Assembly (NCBI GenBank): GCA_021774445.1 | Contig: JAJFJA010000047.1 | Location: 62,001 to 126,000 of the forward strand | From: Alphaproteobacteria bacterium | GTDB lineage: Bacteria; Pseudomonadota; Alphaproteobacteria; UBA6615 | DNA: 64,000 nt | Direction of reading: 5' to 3' | In this document: piece by piece, positions 8,702 to 16,093 of the stretch | Layout of the letters: every line of letters begins with the position of its first letter | Position numbering within the stretch: the first letter of the stretch is position 1 | The notes under the pieces: generated by a model | What the model saw: only the letters and a program-made list of their open reading frames with translations | Database searches by the model: none | Told to the model about the DNA's origin: nothing | Translations under genes and position numbers: made by a program

Positions 8702-9820
8702 ATGAACGCTAAACCGGTAAGGATCGGGCTCGTCGGCGCCGGAGCGATCATGCGCCTGAGCCACGCACCGACTATCGTCGCAAGTTCAGACGCCGAGCTT
8801 GTGGCGGTATTCGACAAAGACCTTGCCCATGCGGAATCGATTGCCGCGCAATTCGGCGGTGTGGCAACGGACGATCTTTACCGAATGCTCGAGAGTCCGG
8901 CGCTTGACGCAGTAGTCGTGGCGACGCCGAACTGCTTCCACGAAGCAGGCGTGCTTGCCGCGGCCGAACATGGCAAGCATGTTCTGTGCGAAAAGCCCCT
9001 GGCACTAGATGTCGCGGCGGCAAGGTGGATGATCGACGCCTGCGAGGCGGCCGGGGTCATGTTGCAGGTTGGTTTCAATCAGCGCTTTTGGGCTCAGAAC
9101 GAAATTGCGAAACAACTTATCGACGCTGGTTTGATCGGCAAAGTGCACCAGATGCGATCGGTTTATTCGGAAAAAGCCGACGCCTATCCGGCTGCGACGC
9201 GTTTTCGGTATGACCTGTCGCTATCGGGCGGTGCAACGATTATCGACTTGACCATTCACCGCATCGATCTCGCGCGCTATCTAGTGGGTGATTTTTCGGG
9301 TGTCTTCGCGGAACTGGCCCACAGCGAACTCCCCGAGAAAGTCGATGACAATGTGTCGCTGCTCCTCCGTTTCGCGGACGGGGCGCGTGGTAATCTGTCC
9401 AGCAACAGATTTTCGCCGAATATCGGTGACGGCACAGATATCTACGGCACCGAGGGCACCATCCATATCGCCACCGAGTCCATCAACCCGCACAATTCGG
9501 CGCCGCTGAACGTTTACACCGACCGTCCGGTAAGCGAGTTGCCCGATATCCTGCAAGAGGCCCACTATCCGGACGCCTGGTGGAAAACCTTTGCGGGCGG
9601 CTGGATCACCGTCAAACCGCCACGCAGCAACCCTTACGAGACGCAGCTTGCGGCTTTCTGCGACAGCATTCGGCACGGCAAACCGGCACGTATTTCCGGC
9701 GTTGACGGTCTCCGCGCCCAGGAGGTTGTCCAGGGCGCCTATCTCTCGTTCCGGTCTGGCGCGTGGGTCGATCTTCCGTTGCCGGCCGACGCACCCTTTG
9801 TCGTTCCCGAGTATAGTTGA
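8702..9820 (+). CDS. Gfo/Idh/MocA family NAD(P)-dependent oxidoreductase
   Basis: A 372-residue protein with the N-terminal Rossmann motif GLVGAGAIMRLSH (9-21) and the family motif CEKPL with its lysine at residue 98. The C-terminal substrate domain contains GGATIIDLTIHRIDLARYL, with the usual catalytic-region histidine. Such enzymes oxidise or reduce hydroxyls of sugars, inositols or their acids. A sugar-phosphate-isomerase-type gene follows with its start next to this stop, so the two are probably made together. The ATG at 8702 lies 188 bp after the DapA-like gene. Confidence 0.9.
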   Translation: MNAKPVRIGLVGAGAIMRLSHAPTIVASSDAELVAVFDKDLAHAESIAAQFGGVATDDLYRMLESPALDAVVVATPNCFHEAGVLAAAEHGKHVLCEKPLALDVAAARWMIDACEAAGVMLQVGFNQRFWAQNEIAKQLIDAGLIGKVHQMRSVYSEKADAYPAATRFRYDLSLSGGATIIDLTIHRIDLARYLVGDFSGVFAELAHSELPEKVDDNVSLLLRFADGARGNLSSNRFSPNIGDGTDIYGTEGTIHIATESINPHNSAPLNVYTDRPVSELPDILQEAHYPDAWWKTFAGGWITVKPPRSNPYETQLAAFCDSIRHGKPARISGVDGLRAQEVVQGAYLSFRSGAWVDLPLPADAPFVVPEYS

Positions 9821-9828
9821 GGAACCTG

Positions 9829-10674
9829 ATGTACGCTTGTTTTCATAGTGTTGGGCTGCATGAGCGCCCCCTCAGCGAAGCCATAGGCATTGTCGCGGAT
9901 GCCAATTATTCGGCACTTGAGTTGAATGCGGAAACATTGCCGTGGGCGGCGCCCCATATCACGCCCGAGGCGGACATGGACGAGCGCCGGGCGGTGAAGG
10001 AAGCGTGTGCGGCGCGTGGTCTGAAGATTGCCGCGATTGGCGCGAAGATCGGTATGGTCGACGAAGACCCTTCGCGTCGCGCCACAGCCATCGCCTTCGT
10101 TAAGGGCTGTATCGATCTTGCCGTTGATGTCGGCGCGCCTTTTGTCCACACCCTATCGGGTCCCCAGGGCACCTCGACCAGCCGGGCGGACTCCTGGCGC
10201 TGGTTGGCCGAGGCTATCGAAAAGACCGCCGACTATGCCCAGGAAAAGCACATTGAACTGGGCATAGAGGCGATAGCCGGCCATCTGTTCCGGTCGGTTG
10301 ACGACTATCATCAACTGTATGCCGATTTGCCGGGCATTCCATTTATGGTGAATTTCGATCCCAGCCATCTCGTCGTGCAGGGTGAGGATGCCCGGCGCGT
10401 GCCCGATGAGTTGGGAGACCGCATCCGCCATGTACACCTCAAGGATGGCAAAGGACGGTATCCCGACTTCGCCTTCCCGCCTCTTGGCGAGGGCCTGATC
10501 GATTTTTCCGATCTCGTCTCGCGGCTCCGCGCCGTTGGTTACAGCGGTGCGCTCTCGGTGGAATATGAGGCGCAGGTTTATGGCTATTCCCGATCCGAGA
10601 CCGAAATCGTCATGAATGAGAAGGCATTTTGCGACCGCTTGGGAATTGCCGACGGAGCGCTTGCTCTCGGATAG
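9829..10674 (+). CDS. Sugar phosphate isomerase/epimerase (xylose isomerase-like TIM barrel)
   Basis: A protein of about 281 residues of the AP endonuclease 2/xylose-isomerase-like barrel family. Metal-binding landmarks are LGIEAIAGH, FMVNFDPSHLVVQGED and RIRHVHLKDGKG, with a terminal SVEYEAQ. A TTG at 9817 overlaps the previous stop, but the ATG at 9829 has GAGG at proper spacing within and after that stop codon and is preferred. It probably isomerises or epimerises a keto-sugar or inositol derivative in the same route as the adjacent oxidoreductase. The stop lies 37 bp from the converging haemoglobin gene. Confidence 0.88.
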   Translation: MYACFHSVGLHERPLSEAIGIVADANYSALELNAETLPWAAPHITPEADMDERRAVKEACAARGLKIAAIGAKIGMVDEDPSRRATAIAFVKGCIDLAVDVGAPFVHTLSGPQGTSTSRADSWRWLAEAIEKTADYAQEKHIELGIEAIAGHLFRSVDDYHQLYADLPGIPFMVNFDPSHLVVQGEDARRVPDELGDRIRHVHLKDGKGRYPDFAFPPLGEGLIDFSDLVSRLRAVGYSGALSVEYEAQVYGYSRSETEIVMNEKAFCDRLGIADGALALG

Positions 10675-10711
10675 TCGTACCCGCCGCGACCTCGCGCTGC
10701 GTTCACAAACC

Positions 10712-11071
10712 CTAATGCACCACGATGCAGGACTCGTGCCGCCTGATCTCGATTTCGACCTGGCTGATATCGCGCGCCTCCAGGCCGAAATCCTCCAGGG
10801 TTTCCGACAATAGCATCGTCACTTCTTCGAATTCCTGGTGCGTAATGCCCAGACCCGCATGCACGCGGCGCAGCACGTGATCCGTGTAGGATGCCGGCCC
10901 GCCCATGATGGTGGCGACGAATTTGGTCTGGTGCTCAATCAGGGTCCGCATGTCGGTGTTGGCGAAATGCTTCTGCAATTGCGGTGATTCCAGCACCTTG
11001 TCATAGAACGCGGAAACCACTTTCCGGACCGTCAAGAAACCGCCGCACCGCTCGAAAATTGTCGTGCCCAC
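10712..11071 (-). CDS. Group I truncated haemoglobin (trHbN type)
   Basis: A 119-residue 2-on-2 globin. The proximal haem ligand is H71 in RRVHAGLGIT, the B10 tyrosine is Y23 in SAFYDKV, and the distal side holds HQTKF (47-51). The GGP turn (57-59) is also typical. Such globins bind O2 and NO and often detoxify NO or deliver oxygen. The gene is transcribed in the same direction as the AurF-like oxygenase gene 72 bp upstream, which makes a supply or protection role for that enzyme possible. Confidence 0.9.
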   Translation of the reverse strand: MGTTIFERCGGFLTVRKVVSAFYDKVLESPQLQKHFANTDMRTLIEHQTKFVATIMGGPASYTDHVLRRVHAGLGITHQEFEEVTMLLSETLEDFGLEARDISQVEIEIRRHESCIVVH

Positions 11072-11143
11072 GATCCTCCTCCTTCTGCTACCTCACCGGC
11101 CTCAGCGCCTTCGCCGCCTGTGAGTTTCCCAATCCGTGCGGCG

Positions 11144-12085
11144 TCAGCAATACGCCCGCGCGATTTCTTCGACCTGTGTTCGCCCTTGCGGTCGCAACCG
11201 GCCCAGCGTGGCCAGGAAGTTCCGATGCGTCATGCCGGCGCCAAGGAACGTCCGACGATAGGCCTGATGTTGCCCGGCCGCAAACGCGGCGGCCTCGTCG
11301 TCGCTAAAACGCCGACCCGTCGCCAACGCAAGACTTTCCAAGTCAAATGTGACCTGCTGCGCGAAACCGCTGTCGAAAATACCAACGATCCCAACGTATT
11401 CGTCAATCGCCGTCACGATCTCGGCATCTGTGCAAACCTCAGACAGCGCCTGCACCATCAGCGTATCGAGCCGCGCATGTTGCGCTTCCTCCATCCAGTG
11501 ATGCTTGAGCAGGCTGCAAAATTGTGGATCAAGCGCCTGATCGTCCCTGACGCTCTCCAGGTAATGACGCTGGGTCATCCACTCGATGTGCAAGACCGTT
11601 AGTGCCACTGCCAATGGATGGTGCGACATCACGACCCGCGCGATCTCGCGAGGCGGGCCGATCACGGCGCAGCCGCTGCCGAAATCTTCCGTGAACTCGG
11701 CGCGGAAGCACTTGAAGAGGTGGATATGTTTGGCCTCTTCGCTGGCAAAGCTCAATAGCGCGCGCACCCGGTAGTCGTCCGCGTCCTGTAGTTGCGGCCG
11801 CGCATGATCCAGCACGAATGGTAGAATGAACTCCTCCACCAAGCCGAATATGCACAGATAGCTGTGACCGCGAATATGGTTGAGAGTGAGTTTTTCGGCT
11901 GCATTCAGGAAGGTCAGCGGCGCCGTTTCGGCTAACGTTTCCGGCAGGAACGGCTTGTCAAAATCGAGCCGCCGATCGCCGCCGATGATATCCTCCACCC
12001 GCCAGGGGTTCTTTTCCGAGGCCGCCAAGGCCGCTCGGTAGCTGTATTCCGTCGGGTCGAACACGTGGCCCTGTTCCGTGGACAT
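11144..12085 (-). CDS. AurF-like di-iron oxygenase (p-aminobenzoate N-oxygenase family)
   Basis: A 313-residue all-helical di-iron protein. The likely ligands are E84 or E85 (LVEEF), E117-x-x-H120 (SEEAKH), E168 (LHIEW) and H196-x3-E200-x2-H203 (HWMEEAQH). The His-x3-Glu-x2-His spacing matches the third histidine ligand of AurF/CmlI-type N-oxygenases rather than ordinary ferritins. The frame is open to 12229, but the ATG at 12085 has GAGGAGGTG five bases upstream and is chosen. Family enzymes oxidise aryl amines to hydroxylamines or nitro groups. The neighbouring truncated haemoglobin is notable because NO or related nitrogen oxides may be handled. The substrate is unknown. Confidence 0.82.
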   Translation of the reverse strand: MSTEQGHVFDPTEYSYRAALAASEKNPWRVEDIIGGDRRLDFDKPFLPETLAETAPLTFLNAAEKLTLNHIRGHSYLCIFGLVEEFILPFVLDHARPQLQDADDYRVRALLSFASEEAKHIHLFKCFRAEFTEDFGSGCAVIGPPREIARVVMSHHPLAVALTVLHIEWMTQRHYLESVRDDQALDPQFCSLLKHHWMEEAQHARLDTLMVQALSEVCTDAEIVTAIDEYVGIVGIFDSGFAQQVTFDLESLALATGRRFSDDEAAAFAAGQHQAYRRTFLGAGMTHRNFLATLGRLRPQGRTQVEEIARAYC

Positions 12086-12259
12086 ATCGACACCTCCTCG
12101 TTCAACCGTATCTGCCATGCGCCGAAGCATGACCGATAGCCATGTGAAGCATCGTCGAAATGAGCGTGGAAAATGCCTCATGGGCCGTGGTATTCGCCGG
12201 TAATCAACAAAAAAGCGGCGCCCGGACATGATGCCCGAGCGCCGCTTCGATGGCCCTAC

Positions 12260-12979
12260 TTAGCGAGACGCGACCGCGATCTCTTCGTCTTTCGGCAGCA
12301 GCGTGAACAGTTGCACATGCGTCTTGTTGCCGAACTCACCTGGTGTACCGCCATAGGTCTGGCCGTCACTGTGATAGGCAATCGCCATGCCGGCCATGAG
12401 CTGCGACCCGGTCATTTGCAGACACGGCTCGAACGTGACGTTGTAAGCGGCATAGCCTTTGGCGTCGGCGGTGAACACCGACTCCGACCCGTTGCGCGCG
12501 CCCATGGGCAGATCGTAGGTCCCGAACGGCTCCGGGAAAGGCGTCGGCAGGTAGAAGCTCCAGAAGGTGTAGACGCCATCGGGCACCAGATTCTCGAAAG
12601 TCGCGGCGAAACTGGCCTTGTTGTCTTCGCAGCGATAGCTCCCCTTGCCGGTACCGGCGAGCCATTGACCCAAGGTGAAGCCCAGCGGCGCCCCCTTTGT
12701 GTGCGGTCCGTTGGCCTCCATGTTTACCGGATCATGATGTACCGGCCCGGCAGTGCCGAAAACCGGTGCGTCGAGATATTGTTCCCGCTCGTCCACGGTA
12801 ACTCTGAAAATTTCGCCGCTGCCGGCCGTCCGCTCCACATAGACATCCTGCTCGATCATCTCCATCCGCAAATGATCGACGAATTCCATATCGAGCGTCA
12901 TTGGCTCGGCGTTAACGGCCATCGGCGCAACGATCGAGATCGCCGCTATTGTCGTGAGTAATTCCACTTTGTTCATCAT
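12260..12979 (-). CDS. Secreted protein of unknown function with GVYTxW motif (larger paralogue)
   Basis: A 239-residue exported protein. The ATG at 12979 follows GAGGAG and opens a signal peptide (LLTTIAAISIVAPMAVNA, cleaved near A-E); the longer frame to 13039 lacks a good ribosome site. The mature part has two cysteines (SYRCEDNK, FEPCLQ) that could form a disulphide. It also has a central DGVYTFWSFY motif that recurs as GVYTLWDVV in the next protein upstream. I do not recognise an enzymatic domain. It is probably periplasmic and belongs to the same minus-strand group as the oxygenase. Confidence 0.75.
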   Translation of the reverse strand: MMNKVELLTTIAAISIVAPMAVNAEPMTLDMEFVDHLRMEMIEQDVYVERTAGSGEIFRVTVDEREQYLDAPVFGTAGPVHHDPVNMEANGPHTKGAPLGFTLGQWLAGTGKGSYRCEDNKASFAATFENLVPDGVYTFWSFYLPTPFPEPFGTYDLPMGARNGSESVFTADAKGYAAYNVTFEPCLQMTGSQLMAGMAIAYHSDGQTYGGTPGEFGNKTHVQLFTLLPKDEEIAVASR

Positions 12980-13091
12980 TGCTCTCCTCGTCTCGACACT
13001 TCCGATCCAGTGTCTGATGATCTCCCCGAAGGTCTTCACTCTGCGAACGGATCAGTCATTCGCCCACACGAACGTCGCTTCTTGCGACTTA

Positions 13092-13694
13092 TCATTGTTC
13101 GTTCCAGTCCGGAAATTTGGCCCATAGGACCCCCGGAAAGACATCTCTGCCCTTCACGCCGCCACGCACATGGTCGTCGGCGTGATAGTCGAGCAGGAAC
13201 TCTTTGCCCGGTCGATGGTCAAGGTTGACCACGACCCGAGCTTGACCCTGCCGGTCCGCCATGAAGCCGAAGCCAAAGCCGCCGGGACCGCCGTCCTGCT
13301 CGAACGCAATGGCGTTCCACCAGTGATCCTGCGTCCCATCGACGCCCGCCGGAATGTTCATTAGCGGCCGGTCGGCGAAGGCTGCGAAGTCCGCGTTGAC
13401 CACATCCCACAAGGTGTAGACGCCGAGCGGCAGCAATCCATGAAAATCGAAAGTCAGATCCGTGCGCCCGTCGGCATGGGCAAATATCGTCAACTTGCCG
13501 CTGGCCGCATGAAATGTGCGGCGCGATATCTCGGTCGGCCATCCGCCCATGCGGTCGTGGAATTCTGGGTGTGGTGGCGGGATCAGGTCGATCTGATACC
13601 GCTCTGGGTTGGCGGTTTGGGCCGCCCCGGGCATCGTCCCGAGACCCATGGCGAGCGCACCGGCCGCCAGAATTATTGCTACTTCACGCATCAT
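13092..13694 (-). CDS. Secreted protein of unknown function with GVYTxW motif (smaller paralogue)
   Basis: A 200-residue exported protein starting at an ATG with GGAGG five bases upstream (13694). The signal peptide is MMREVAIILAAGALAMGLG, cleaved near AAQT. The body has DLTFDFHGLLPLGVYTLWDVV, then AFEQDGGPGGFGFGFMAD, and an acidic/histidine stretch LLDYHADDHVRGG. Layout and the GVYTxW strand resemble the protein encoded just downstream, so the two are likely diverged copies of one beta-rich periplasmic domain. No catalytic residues are recognised. Confidence 0.75.
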   Translation of the reverse strand: MMREVAIILAAGALAMGLGTMPGAAQTANPERYQIDLIPPPHPEFHDRMGGWPTEISRRTFHAASGKLTIFAHADGRTDLTFDFHGLLPLGVYTLWDVVNADFAAFADRPLMNIPAGVDGTQDHWWNAIAFEQDGGPGGFGFGFMADRQGQARVVVNLDHRPGKEFLLDYHADDHVRGGVKGRDVFPGVLWAKFPDWNEQ

Positions 13695-13727
13695 GAATAC
13701 CTCCATCCACCCCTTGTTGATGATCCG

Positions 13728-14243
13728 TCAGCGCGCCTTGCGGTTTTCGAATTGGCTCTGCGCCAGAAAGTGGGACAACAAGATCAGGCCGATGTAACAG
13801 GCGTGTTCCCACAGCTCCCGACGGTCTCCGAACAGGATGTCGCCGCACGAAAACGCGACGAAAACCACCAGGCTTGCCTCCAGGCACAGGAATACCCAAG
13901 CGCCGTGGCGGCCCCGCGTTGTCAGGGCCCAGGCGAACATGCCCCCAAGAATGATTTCGTATATGCCAATGCCGTAAAGCACCGCAGGGACGATCTCACC
14001 GGAGAGTCCCAAGCGACCAAAGTAGTCCTCGAAAGACTCGGTTCGCGTGACGCCGAAAAATGTTGGCTTATCGAAGAACTTGTCGAGACCGTTGAGCGTC
14101 CAAAAGGCGGACCAGTAACCGGTAATCATGAACTGAAGACGAGCGGAGCGTCGCTGGCCTGTTACCGTGGTTCCCGCCACGTTGCGAGAGCGGGTTGGTG
14201 TTAAGTCGTCGAAGACGAAAGTGCTTGTTGTAGTTATCGTCAT
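13728..14243 (-). CDS. Small integral membrane protein, DoxX/DoxD-like
   Basis: A 171-residue protein with four predicted hydrophobic segments: FMITGYWSAFWTLNGLDKFF, VPAVLYGIGIYEIILGGMF, WVFLCLEASLVVFVAFSC and YIGLILLSHFLA. The first has the G-x-x-K/F pattern seen in DoxX-like proteins. The N-terminal 35 residues are polar and threonine-rich. It is the first gene of the minus-strand group that continues with the two secreted GVYTxW proteins, and may anchor or serve them in the inner membrane. A GTGA-N6-TCAC element lies 54 bp upstream. Confidence 0.72.
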   Translation of the reverse strand: MTITTTSTFVFDDLTPTRSRNVAGTTVTGQRRSARLQFMITGYWSAFWTLNGLDKFFDKPTFFGVTRTESFEDYFGRLGLSGEIVPAVLYGIGIYEIILGGMFAWALTTRGRHGAWVFLCLEASLVVFVAFSCGDILFGDRRELWEHACYIGLILLSHFLAQSQFENRKAR

Positions 14244-14296
14244 TTCGCAAACTCCCGTAGCAGGGCAGATAACAGCGCTCTTTGCCGAAGGTCGCA

Positions 14297-14310
14297 GTGA
14301 CCGTAATCAC
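14297..14310. promoter_or_regulatory. Candidate Crp/Fnr-type operator
   Basis: GTGACCGTAATCAC is a perfect GTGA-N6-TCAC inverted repeat, the half-sites of a CRP/FNR-family box. It is 54 bp upstream of the DoxX-like gene that heads the minus-strand haemoglobin/oxygenase group. The window encodes a Crp/Fnr regulator at 52567-53292 that could bind such a site. The link is inferred only. Confidence 0.4.
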
Positions 14311-14436
14311 AGTTTCGTGTATTATTCTTCGGTAAGGTGCTCGACGGTGGACGTTGCCCGCATCTTTAGTGGGCGTCCTGTCGCCGAAAGCTCGCTCTTG
14401 GTCCGCTGCATCTTCTTCTCCTCTCGCCACCGGTGT

Positions 14437-14877
14437 ATGTTCCGCGGCGGTAGTGAAGCACCTTTCGCACAAACCCTGCTTGCCCTCTGCAGCTATGCGG
14501 TAGAGCAGGGGCGCGCGACGGATGGCCTGGCCGGGGCTCTTGCCGCGCTCCGCGATGTCGACGCGAAGCATCGTTTGGGCGTGGCACGGTGCTGTGCCGC
14601 CGAGATCGCGCTCCGCCACGGGGATGCGGGTCGGGCTTGTGAGTACGCGGCGGAGGCAGTGGAAATTGCGCAGTTGATGGCCCGGCCGAGTGAGCTTGTT
14701 TTGGCTCACACAGTGCTTGCGCAGGCCGCTGCTGTCGCTGGTGACGAGGGTACGTTGCAGGCCCAATGCGATGCGCTGGCATCCTTGCCTTCCCGGACTA
14801 TCTCCTCATCGGCGCAACGGGCGCTGTCCGATCTGCACGCTGAGTTTGGCACGGTCGCGAAGCCGGAAAACACCTGA
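14437..14877 (+). pseudogene. Alpha-helical repeat fragment, probable remnant of a larger TPR protein
   Basis: The frame is open from 14167, but only the part after about 14437 looks like protein: alanine/leucine-rich paired helices (GVARCCAAEIALRHGDAGRA, ELVLAHTVLAQAAAVAGDEG) as in the tetratricopeptide C-termini of signalling ATPases, cyclases or LuxR-type regulators. The earlier part is the divergent promoter region read through and has no such pattern. It ends 11 bp before the DUF4242 gene. I call it a likely remnant of a larger gene; a short functional TPR protein starting at the ATG 14437 is the alternative. Confidence 0.45.
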
Positions 14878-14888
14878 GGAACGTCGCC

Positions 14889-15413
14889 ATGGAGCATATT
14901 GTTGTCGAGCGCGATATGGCTAAGCCGATGACCGTCGAAATAGCGGCGCAGCTCTATGACCAGGGTAATTTGTGCCTTGAGCTTTATCGCGTCAACGTGC
15001 TGCGCAGCTACATCGCCATCGATGGCTCCCGCATGACCTGTCTCTACCAAGCCCCAGATGCCGAGGCCGTGCGCCACGCCAACCGCCGCAACGAGCACGC
15101 CTACCGTGAAGTCTGGAAATCATCCTTGCACGGGCCCGGGCATTGCCCGCCCGCAGCCGGCAAAGAGCGGGTCATTGTCGAACGCCAGTTTGACGTGCCA
15201 GTCGTCTTCGACGAGTTGCAGGCCCAAGAGGACGCCGCCGGTTGGTGCCTCGACCTCCATAAAGTCTCTTTCGTCGAGACCCTCATGTCGGCCGATCGAA
15301 AGCGCCTGTTGTGCTTGTACGACGCCCCCGACGCCGAATCCGTGCGCACTGCCAACCGGCAGACCGAACTGCCGTTCAAGCGCGTCTGGACCGCCACGAT
15401 CTTTGCGCCGTGA
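14889..15413 (+). CDS. Tandem DUF4242 protein (SCO4226-type, possible nickel binding)
   Basis: A 174-residue protein made of two copies of the DUF4242 ferredoxin-like fold. Copy 1 spans about 1-80 (IVVERDM, MTCLYQAPDAEAVRHANRR) and copy 2 about 93-174 (VIVERQFD, LLCLYDAPDAESVRTANRQ). DUF4242 proteins are usually single-domain and dimeric; a Streptomyces member binds nickel. Here the dimer appears to be fused into one chain. Copy 2 is closer to the consensus and copy 1 has drifted. The ATG follows GAGGAACGTCGCC. No nickel enzyme is nearby, so the role is open. Confidence 0.82.
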   Translation: MEHIVVERDMAKPMTVEIAAQLYDQGNLCLELYRVNVLRSYIAIDGSRMTCLYQAPDAEAVRHANRRNEHAYREVWKSSLHGPGHCPPAAGKERVIVERQFDVPVVFDELQAQEDAAGWCLDLHKVSFVETLMSADRKRLLCLYDAPDAESVRTANRQTELPFKRVWTATIFAP

Positions 15414-15505
15414 CGGCGGGCATCCTCGGACGAAACGGCGGTCCGCGCCGTCGTTGCCAGCCCGGGCGAAGCAATCCGGCGACCCCGGTCCGCCACAGAC
15501 GATAT

Positions 15506-16012
15506 TCATCGCCGGCGAGAAGAGTCTTCTTTGTTCTCCGACAGCCGCAAGTGGAGGTCTCGGGCCAGTCCCGCCAGTTGGGCGCGGCTTGTGTCGTCCA
15601 GGACGTTTAGGCGCTGGGTGACGATTTCCGCGTGGCGCGGAATAAGGGCTTTGTAAGTTCTCCGGCCATGGGCGGTGATTTGTACCAAACTGGCGCGGCG
15701 GTCCGCGGCCGGGGCCCGGGTGAGCAACCCCTCGCTTTCCATTCGCCGCAGCAATGACGTGATGTTGCCAGCCGACGCGATCAGGCGGTTGGCCAATTGT
15801 CCAACACTGAGGTCGCCGAAGCGGTCGAGCTGCGCCAGCACGTCGAAGCGTGTCAGGCTTTGTCCGTGGTTTTGCTGCAGGTGCTGATTGACCTCGCGTT
15901 CCAGCGGCAGGACGATCTTCACCAGATACAGCCATAGCCGCACCAGATCCGCATCCTCCTCGGCCAAGCTGGGCAAGCCGCGGTCTCCTAGAGTGTTCTT
16001 GGCCTTGCTCAT
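15506..16012 (-). CDS. MarR-family transcriptional regulator
   Basis: A 168-residue winged-helix regulator. The recognition region is SVGQLANRLIASAGNITSLLRRMESEGLL, and the wing contains APAADRRASLVQITAHGRR, the DxRxxx-hT pattern of MarR proteins. The frame is open to 16081, but the ATG at 16012 is chosen because the extra part would run through the operator and promoter. It faces the CoA ligase/dehalogenase-like operon and shares with it an 81-bp gap holding a perfect palindrome. It is likely a repressor relieved by an aromatic acid or its CoA ester. Confidence 0.9.
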   Translation of the reverse strand: MSKAKNTLGDRGLPSLAEEDADLVRLWLYLVKIVLPLEREVNQHLQQNHGQSLTRFDVLAQLDRFGDLSVGQLANRLIASAGNITSLLRRMESEGLLTRAPAADRRASLVQITAHGRRTYKALIPRHAEIVTQRLNVLDDTSRAQLAGLARDLHLRLSENKEDSSRRR

Positions 16013-16039
16013 ACGCCGCCCCTGTCGCCTGTTGCCGAA

Positions 16040-16068
16040 ATAATATCTTACATGTAAGCTATTGACCA
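16040..16068. promoter_or_regulatory. Divergent promoter region with MarR palindrome CTTACATGTAAG
   Basis: CTTACATGTAAG (16047-16058) is a perfect 12-bp palindrome. On the minus strand, TGGTCA (16068-16063) and TATTAT (16045-16040) make a promoter for the marR gene with a 17-bp spacer that contains the palindrome. On the plus strand, TTGCCG (16032-16037) and TAAGCT (16055-16060), again 17 bp apart, could drive the ligase operon, with the palindrome overlapping the -10. One bound MarR dimer could thus repress both directions. Confidence 0.7.
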
Positions 16069-16093
16069 GAGAAGTCGCCAATTAAGGGAGCTG

